Shown: positions 7,622 to 12,452 of the stretch, in pieces
Layout: each line of letters begins with the position of its first letter
How positions within the stretch are numbered: position 1 is the first letter of the stretch
Source: Echinococcus granulosus
Taxonomy: Eukaryota > Platyhelminthes > Cestoda > Cyclophyllidea > Taeniidae
Assembly (NCBI RefSeq): GCF_000524195.1
Contig: NW_020170607.1
Location: forward strand, 1-12,452
DNA: 12,452 nt
Direction: 5' to 3'
Position numbers and translations under genes: made by a program
The notes under the pieces: generated by a model
Databases searched by the model: none
The model's input: only the letters and a program-made list of their open reading frames with translations
Told to the model about the DNA's origin: nothing

Positions 7622-10600
7622 CTGTGAAGGAAGACTGGTGAATTTTTCCCCTTGAAATCTGGTCCTTTTTTAAAAGAGACCCAAGATTCAGGACTCGCCC
7701 ATCGTACACTTACACTGTCCCAGGCGCAGGTTTTCGATACAAAAAAGCGGCTAACCAGTCAAGGCAGTGGAGATCCAAGCCTAGCTCCCAGGGCTAGCAA
7801 AAACAAAAAGCTGACCGCGTCAACCGGCCATTCACCCCAGGCCTTTTGGCACGACATTCAGAGGCTAATTTGCATGTGAAGCGACGCAATCGCGACCAAG
7901 GCCAGACAAAGGACACTGTCGCCTAAATGTCGCCGCTATTGGGGGACGGGATAAAGTAAAAAAGCCGGTTGCTCTCTAGGGGGCAGAAGAATTAAAAAGA
8001 GGGTGACATGACACGATGACGAATTAATAGCTCAACAGCATTAATCTAGGAAATTGGAGATAAAAGGCCCAACGAAATGAAAATGGGTGGCCAGGCAAGA
8101 ATGTGGCTAGCCGGTGAACCGAACACGGAGCACAGAACAATACGCCGGTGAGTGACTAGTAAGAGCTTCCCTACTGGGAAATGCAAAAGGGACTAGATTA
8201 GTGAATAATGCGGATTTGAAAGCAGATACCTTAAATTTCAAGTGACTAACTAGCAGCTCCAGGGTTTGGCACGGTCAGTATCGCATCCACAACCGACTCA
8301 AAGATAACTCTACGGGAAAAAACCCCATCCCCGTGGCGACGGGATGAAGTTGTAGCCTCAGCAAGCAGGCACGCACCTCAATCCATGAAAAAGCTGTTGT
8401 TCCATCCCATTTGGTACAATCACTGCTCATTATGATGTAGGTGCACGCATTTCTCGGAGTCACTTTCATTCATAATGTGGCTCTTGTCAGAAAACCAATT
8501 ATTTCGAAACATCAACAAACCAACCGACGAATAAACCGTTTGGCAAGGCAAGTGCGGCTGGGGAATGAAGGCCCAGCACAACAGACAACACTAGGCTGGT
8601 AGATGATGGAAGTGAGAAGTTACATCGATCACATGAACGAGTTAGGTAACACCCGTGATATGAAACCAAGGCAGGAGCGGATAGTCCGGATGAGTTGAAA
8701 CCAGGTCCAATGAAAGGAAGCGACAGATACATTCACCCATTCACAGCAAACTACGCAGAAAACATTGATGCGGTCACCGACTCCTCGAAAATTCTAGGGA
8801 GGAATGAAAGCAATTCATCCAATCTTCACGGGAACAATTACATTTCCAATCAGAAGAAAAATCCACCGAGTAGTCGACTACTGACCAAAAAAAAATCATT
8901 AAACCACCGTTTCATCTTCTATCACAGGTTTTTGAGTCCTTTTACAAACCTAGAAGACCAAACTGAACGGATAAGGGCCAAAAAATCATGACCTATCTGC
9001 AGTTGCCCAAATTTCAAGAGCCAGCAGACAAACTTGCCATGAAGGCACCAATTCTTTTAGCATTCATAGATAAATGCCTTATCGGGGCGACCGAAACCAT
9101 GGGATTAAAGGGGTTCACTTCTGGTTGCTAGGTCCTTCTTCCAGCCCGGCATTTAGGGGGGAACAATCAACAAAACACGGTCATAGAGGCAGCATTGATT
9201 TGCAGACAGTGCGGAGTGCTGAGTCATGCGACCAGGCTCCCCCTGTGTAGGTCCGATTACTCATCGCTGTGGCTACTGACGTCTCTACGATGGCTGGTTA
9301 GACGGATAAAACCCCGTCCTCTCGATCATTTCTCAAAGGGCAGAAGCGGAAACGAATCTGAAGTGGCCCACTAACCAATTACTTTGTGGGCTTCAAGGTC
9401 ACAGGTTGAGGAAAAAAATTCTGCCACCACTCCAGGAGAGGTTAATCAAGGGGGGAGTAGAATCAGTGGGAATGTGGCGATTTGAAAATGGAAATTGAGA
9501 GTTAAATATGGAAGGCCAGTTCTTTGAGAAAACAAACATGAAAGTCAATGAGAGCCGGGGTCATTTCTTTCTGACAGAGAGTAAGTCAATGCGAAAGGGA
9601 TAATTAGGAAGGAGTCAGCAAAGTTGTAAGTCCTTTCCACGATTGGTACTTAAATTGGAAGGGAGGTTTTGGAAAAAGATGGTACTGAGTGCTTTTAGTC
9701 GATCACCATGCTCCAAATGGTTAGCGGGAAAATCGAGAGTCGAAAGTCGAGATCGCTAGGGCTCATGAAAGTGGGGACGAAACAGGATAAAAGGCCGTCC
9801 TAACAAAAAAACGTAGATTGTGCCGGAAATGGTTGGTATGTATTGATGGGAAACGCGATATGGGGCATGTGATTAACGAGGGGGACGGAAAGCTGCAGGA
9901 GTCAACTAGTTGACGAATCTAAATGCAAACTCCAACGAGGAATGCCACTTTGATGCTGAAAGCGGAAATTGTGGGGAAAGTCTGAAAGTTGTCTCGTGAT
10001 CGCTAATACCGATAAAAGTGGGTGTAGGGGAAGCATACCAAGGAGCGAGATTAGGTAGTGGGTGGTATTTTGATAGAAAATCGATGCAAAACAGATACTT
10101 ACAGGCGAGAAGGAAAAGTGGAGCAAAAGAAGTCACAGTGGTCAGATAGTACAGGCTAGAGGCATCACATTGGTATTAAGGTTTGCGTTTTGGAAAGAAG
10201 GATGGACCACCACAGGCCAGGTGTTTGGTTGTCTCACCATTACACTGTCGAAGCGGTCAGGCAAGAAATAAACGTATGCGATTGTCCGCAGGCCAAGGAC
10301 AGTCTACGCCTAGTTTATTTGTTCACATTCACCTAACGCGTTGGCGACAACGCTCGACGCGAGTACACACATTCCAAAATGGATAAGGAACAGGTCACAT
10401 GTGTGACACTGGCAGGGATCGCGTTAACAATAATTTACGAAACTGACGACCCCCACCACTGTGAGAGGAACGAACCGATGAAAAATGATCTAAGGTAAGG
10501 ATAAAAAGCTACGCTTCGTGCTCGGCGGAAAAAGTAAAGTAGAAAAACAACTTCACTGTCCAATGATATTGAGTTGCAGCAATGTAAAATTAATAGTTCC

Positions 10601-11261
10601 GGTAAGAAATGCTACTTTTGGTAGAGAAAAAATAGGTAGGGAACTGGAGACTAGGATACAACCTTAACCATCAATTCGCTGCGGAGACTATACGAGTATA
10701 TAGACTGGGAAGAAAGTAAGCTTTATAAAGTCCTTCTTTCCCCACTATCAGTTAAAAACAGTCCACCCACAAAAGATCATATTTGGGAACAATATACCCA
10801 TCATTTTTTGTAAGGACACTTTCTGAACCAGCACTTTCTGAACTACTCCAGCACAGCAGGTGGATGAAGAAGCGTTTTAACAGCAGTCAACCGTAACCCC
10901 ACTTCTTTTTCTGAAGAAAATTCAAAGGAACTACTCCCGAGAATGGGCGAGAACTAGTTGGAGCACAAAAAAGAACAGGTAATACTTTGCCGGAGTACTG
11001 GGAACTACATTACATCGTTTCTACGAAAAATAACAAATTATTCCCACCAAGCAGAACTACTCCAACCAATGAGATCCAGTGCCGATGTCAGGTCAAAAAA
11101 TCGGCTATACAGGTGCTACAGCGTGGAGAAAATAAACAAGATCTAGCGCTATGCATCCAAATATATCTTCAAAATTCATTAGGCAAGTACGTTCAAGGTT
11201 ATCCTCAAGTGGTACAAGGAGAAACTCGACGCAAAATGAGCGAGCGAGAGTTCAGTCTTAC

Positions 11262-11451
11262 CACTTGTTTCGGCATGAAACAGTCTCAACGAAGTTTGAC
11301 GATGCAGGGAATAATTCCACGACTGGACTGGGGGATAATTCCAGATTGAAATGCCCAAAGCACCATGGCAGTGGATGGTAACGGTGAGTAGGAGGTGGAG
11401 GAGGGGGAGAAAGAGGAAGGAGAGAGGATAGATCCACAATCGATGCAGCAT
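11262..11451 (-). CDS. Dscam: First coding exon of a Dscam-like Ig receptor: signal peptide
   Basis: This is the proposed first coding exon: 63 residues plus one base (phase 1). It opens with a true ATG (complement of 11449-11451) with a purine at -3. An in-frame TGA lies nine codons upstream (11476-11478), so this ATG is the first possible start. Residues 1-30 form a textbook signal peptide: MLHRLW, then a long Leu/Phe-rich core (about residues 9-26), then a polar HCHG region where cleavage is likely. The remaining 33 residues are polar and carry one N-glycosylation sequon (NYS at residue 46). The exon ends at a strong donor, G|GTAAGA (GT at 11261-11260), in phase 1. That matches the phase-1 acceptor of the Ig1 exon at 4642 and makes Asp at the junction. 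The exon targets the protein to the secretory pathway and plasma membrane. The CpG-rich block lies just upstream. Seen: ORF, signal peptide, donor. Inferred: linkage to the Ig exons across 6.6 kb. Confidence 0.68.
11391..11427. repeat. Polypurine tract inside the signal-peptide exon
   Basis: The plus strand is almost pure purine here (G/A with one T). On the sense strand this is the run of CTC, CTT, TTC and CCC codons that writes the hydrophobic core of the signal peptide, so coding explains much of it. The strand asymmetry is still strong. Confidence 0.6.
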
Positions 11452-11584
11452 TGCACTACCGCGACTATTTACATTTCACCTTTAAGACCTCGGTAACATC
11501 TCGGGCGGAGAGAGGGATTTCTGTGTTTCCGTGTTTGTCTCTAAGGCAACAATCACCAGGTTGTAGAGGTTCACATTAAGTATA
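11452..11584 (-). other. Probable 5' untranslated region
   Basis: This lies between the CpG-rich block and the ATG at 11451. There is no in-frame ATG ahead of the proposed start, and a TGA in the same frame at 11476-11478. If the TATA-like string at 11577-11586 is used, transcription would start near 11550. The true start site cannot be fixed from sequence. Confidence 0.35.
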
Positions 11585-11880
11585 GCCGGCTGGAGGGCTT
11601 GCTAGCTAGGTGGGTAGATGACTGCCAGCTTGCCTCCTATGCCTGGTCCTGCGTACGCAACGCCGCGCGTCGACTGCAAGTGCGTGCGTGCTACCCTCGA
11701 CACGATCGATACGTCTTGGACTGGATGCACGTTTGGTGCGCGTGCGTACGTACTCTCAACCGGCCCGTACACTTGTGCAATCGCGCTGACGAATACAAGC
11801 GTGCAGTGTGCACACGTGCTTCCTTCCAATCGGCCAATTAGGGCGCGAATGAAAGAGCTGTGTTGATTGGCTGTGAAGCC
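11585..11880 (-). promoter_or_regulatory. CpG-rich block with CCAAT boxes, probable promoter
   Basis: About 130-430 bases upstream of the signal-peptide ATG, this block is sharply richer in CpG than the rest of the window (about 18 CpG in 11641-11760 by hand count). CCAAT pentamers lie on the plus strand at 11826-11830 and 11834-11838, and on the minus strand at 11866-11870. A CACGTG E-box lies at 11813-11818. A TATA-like string on the minus strand (CTATACTTAA, 11577-11586) sits about 125 bases before the ATG. Open reading frames of 75-82 codons cross the block on both strands. These are expected from the scarcity of AT-rich stop codons, and no protein family is visible. A promoter role is inferred from composition and position. 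Confidence 0.45.
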
Positions 11881-12452
11881 TGCGCGGGCTGTATGAAACG
11901 GTGCGGCTGGTCGGTATTAATCTACATTATTTGCCCCAAAACTGGGAAATTTCTTGTTAATAACCCTTGCATTTAAAAATAGTAATTTACAAAAAAAAAT
12001 AAAAGGATTGCGGGGTTCAACAAAAGTTGTTCGTTGTGTCCATGTTCCTTAAGCATGTGATCTGTTTGAGATGACTATTTAGCAGAGCAGGCAATCCCCA
12101 CCACGATTTTCAAAACGTTATTGAAGTGATATTTGCTCATCTCGAGTTTACAACTTCCCTATGATAGTAGCAGCAGGGTGAAAGGACTCGTCCGTAGGAT
12201 GGTGGTATTGGAAGCCCTCTCTTAATGGCCAGCCAAACCTATTGCGAAGACCTCAACACGATCAAATCAAGATGGGAGGCAGAGAAACGACGTAACCACG
12301 ACAGCTTTTAGGCCACCCACTGTCCAGGGTGTTCCTGAGTTTGCAATAAGCCAAAGAGTCTTAATGAAACACCCACGCATGGGAAAATCACCTCTCAATT
12401 AAGGGCTTGACAACCGTCCCAGGAACCTCAATGTTGACTGCCTCTTCGGTAA
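11881..12452. other. Upstream region, no gene recognised
   Basis: This is upstream of the candidate promoter. It contains an A-rich stretch with AATAAA on the plus strand near 11998-12003. A short open minus-strand fragment at the right edge was considered as an exon and not accepted. Nothing else is recognisable. Confidence 0.4.

Larger units (their letters stand above)
4643..11261 (-). other. Intron 1 of the Dscam-like gene (about 6.6 kb)
   Basis: This is bounded by donor GTAAGA (11261) and acceptor CAG (4643) on the minus strand, phase 1. It holds the AGACG motif cluster (4720-6305) and the candidate cassette exon (7487-7621). From about 7700 to 11200 I see no convincing coding exon on either strand. 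The open frames of 60-120 codons there have no recognisable domain and no consistent splice partners. No transposon termini, long tandem repeats or RNA genes were recognised. Confidence 0.5.

Noticed and set aside
8499..8732. 77-codon minus-strand frame with ATG and hydrophobic stretches
   Set aside because: Hydrophobic but with no signal-peptide layout at its N terminus, no family likeness and no good donor in phase 1.
10103..10170. Hydrophobic minus-strand stretch (LYYLTTVTSFAPLFLLA) before a perfect GTAAGT donor in phase 1, as an alternative signal-peptide exon
   Set aside because: There is no ATG between the upstream in-frame TAA and the donor, and the acceptor is poor, so it cannot start translation. 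The ATG exon at 11451 explains the signal peptide better.
10987..11349. 120-codon plus-strand frame
   Set aside because: It opens at a TTG, not an ATG, has no recognisable domain, and partly overlaps the signal-peptide exon in antisense. Length alone is within chance for this window.
11599..11866. Overlapping 75-82 codon frames on both strands
   Set aside because: These are explained by the CpG-rich, stop-poor composition of the candidate promoter. There is no family signature.
12392..12452. Open minus-strand fragment at the right edge (EEAVNIEVPGTVV...) ending at AG|GTGATT, as an upstream exon
   Set aside because: It would end in phase 2, while Ig1 exon 4642 needs phase 1, and it lies upstream of the proposed promoter and ATG. 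It could be spliced to a phase-2 acceptor near 7648 (RGKIHQSSFTVIC), giving an Ig-like start, but that acceptor is weak and only 61 bases of the fragment are visible.

Overview
This window looks like animal (metazoan) nuclear DNA. The evidence is that the few convincing coding blocks are short and separated by kilobases of open sequence. They are bounded by GT...AG splice signals with pyrimidine tracts and join in compatible phases. There are no operons, ribosome binding sites or compact gene rows. The family found (Dscam-like immunoglobulin cell-adhesion receptor), the moderate base composition and the lack of an obvious transposon make a fast-evolving invertebrate likely. A flatworm is my best guess, but that is weak inference. 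|| The window carries the 5' end of one gene on the minus strand, read from right to left. A CpG-rich block with CCAAT boxes (about 11585-11880) is the candidate promoter. Next comes a first coding exon (11262-11451) with an ATG and a strong signal peptide. Intron 1 is about 6.6 kb. Exon 4477-4642 holds the front half of Ig domain 1, exon 1997-2253 the back half of Ig1, and exon 1085-1258 the front half of Ig2. The junction phases are 1, 2 and 1, and every donor/acceptor pair keeps the reading frame. Together the exons give about 262 residues: signal peptide, Ig1 and half of Ig2. The gene continues past base 1. || The Ig1-Ig2 pattern is what points to Dscam. Ig1 has TGA-x-V-x-C, GNPRPSVKW and a C-E-A-E-N-x-x-G F-strand. 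The linker to the next domain's A-V-I-x-C is short, and it is followed by a P, F..F, V..W run. The unusual point is a loop of roughly 75 residues between the C-strand Trp and the E-strand of Ig1, and this loop contains the intron. || The rest is intron or upstream DNA. It holds a possible 135-nt cassette exon (7487-7621), a dense cluster of AGACG/CTAGACG motifs in intron 1 (about 4720-6305) that includes an exact palindromic GTCTAGAC, a C/G homopolymer tract with G-quadruplex potential, and simple repeats. It also holds a possible intronic stop plus AATAAA after the Ig2 half-exon. I see no RNA gene, CRISPR array, IS element or other mobile element. All positions and counts were read by hand.
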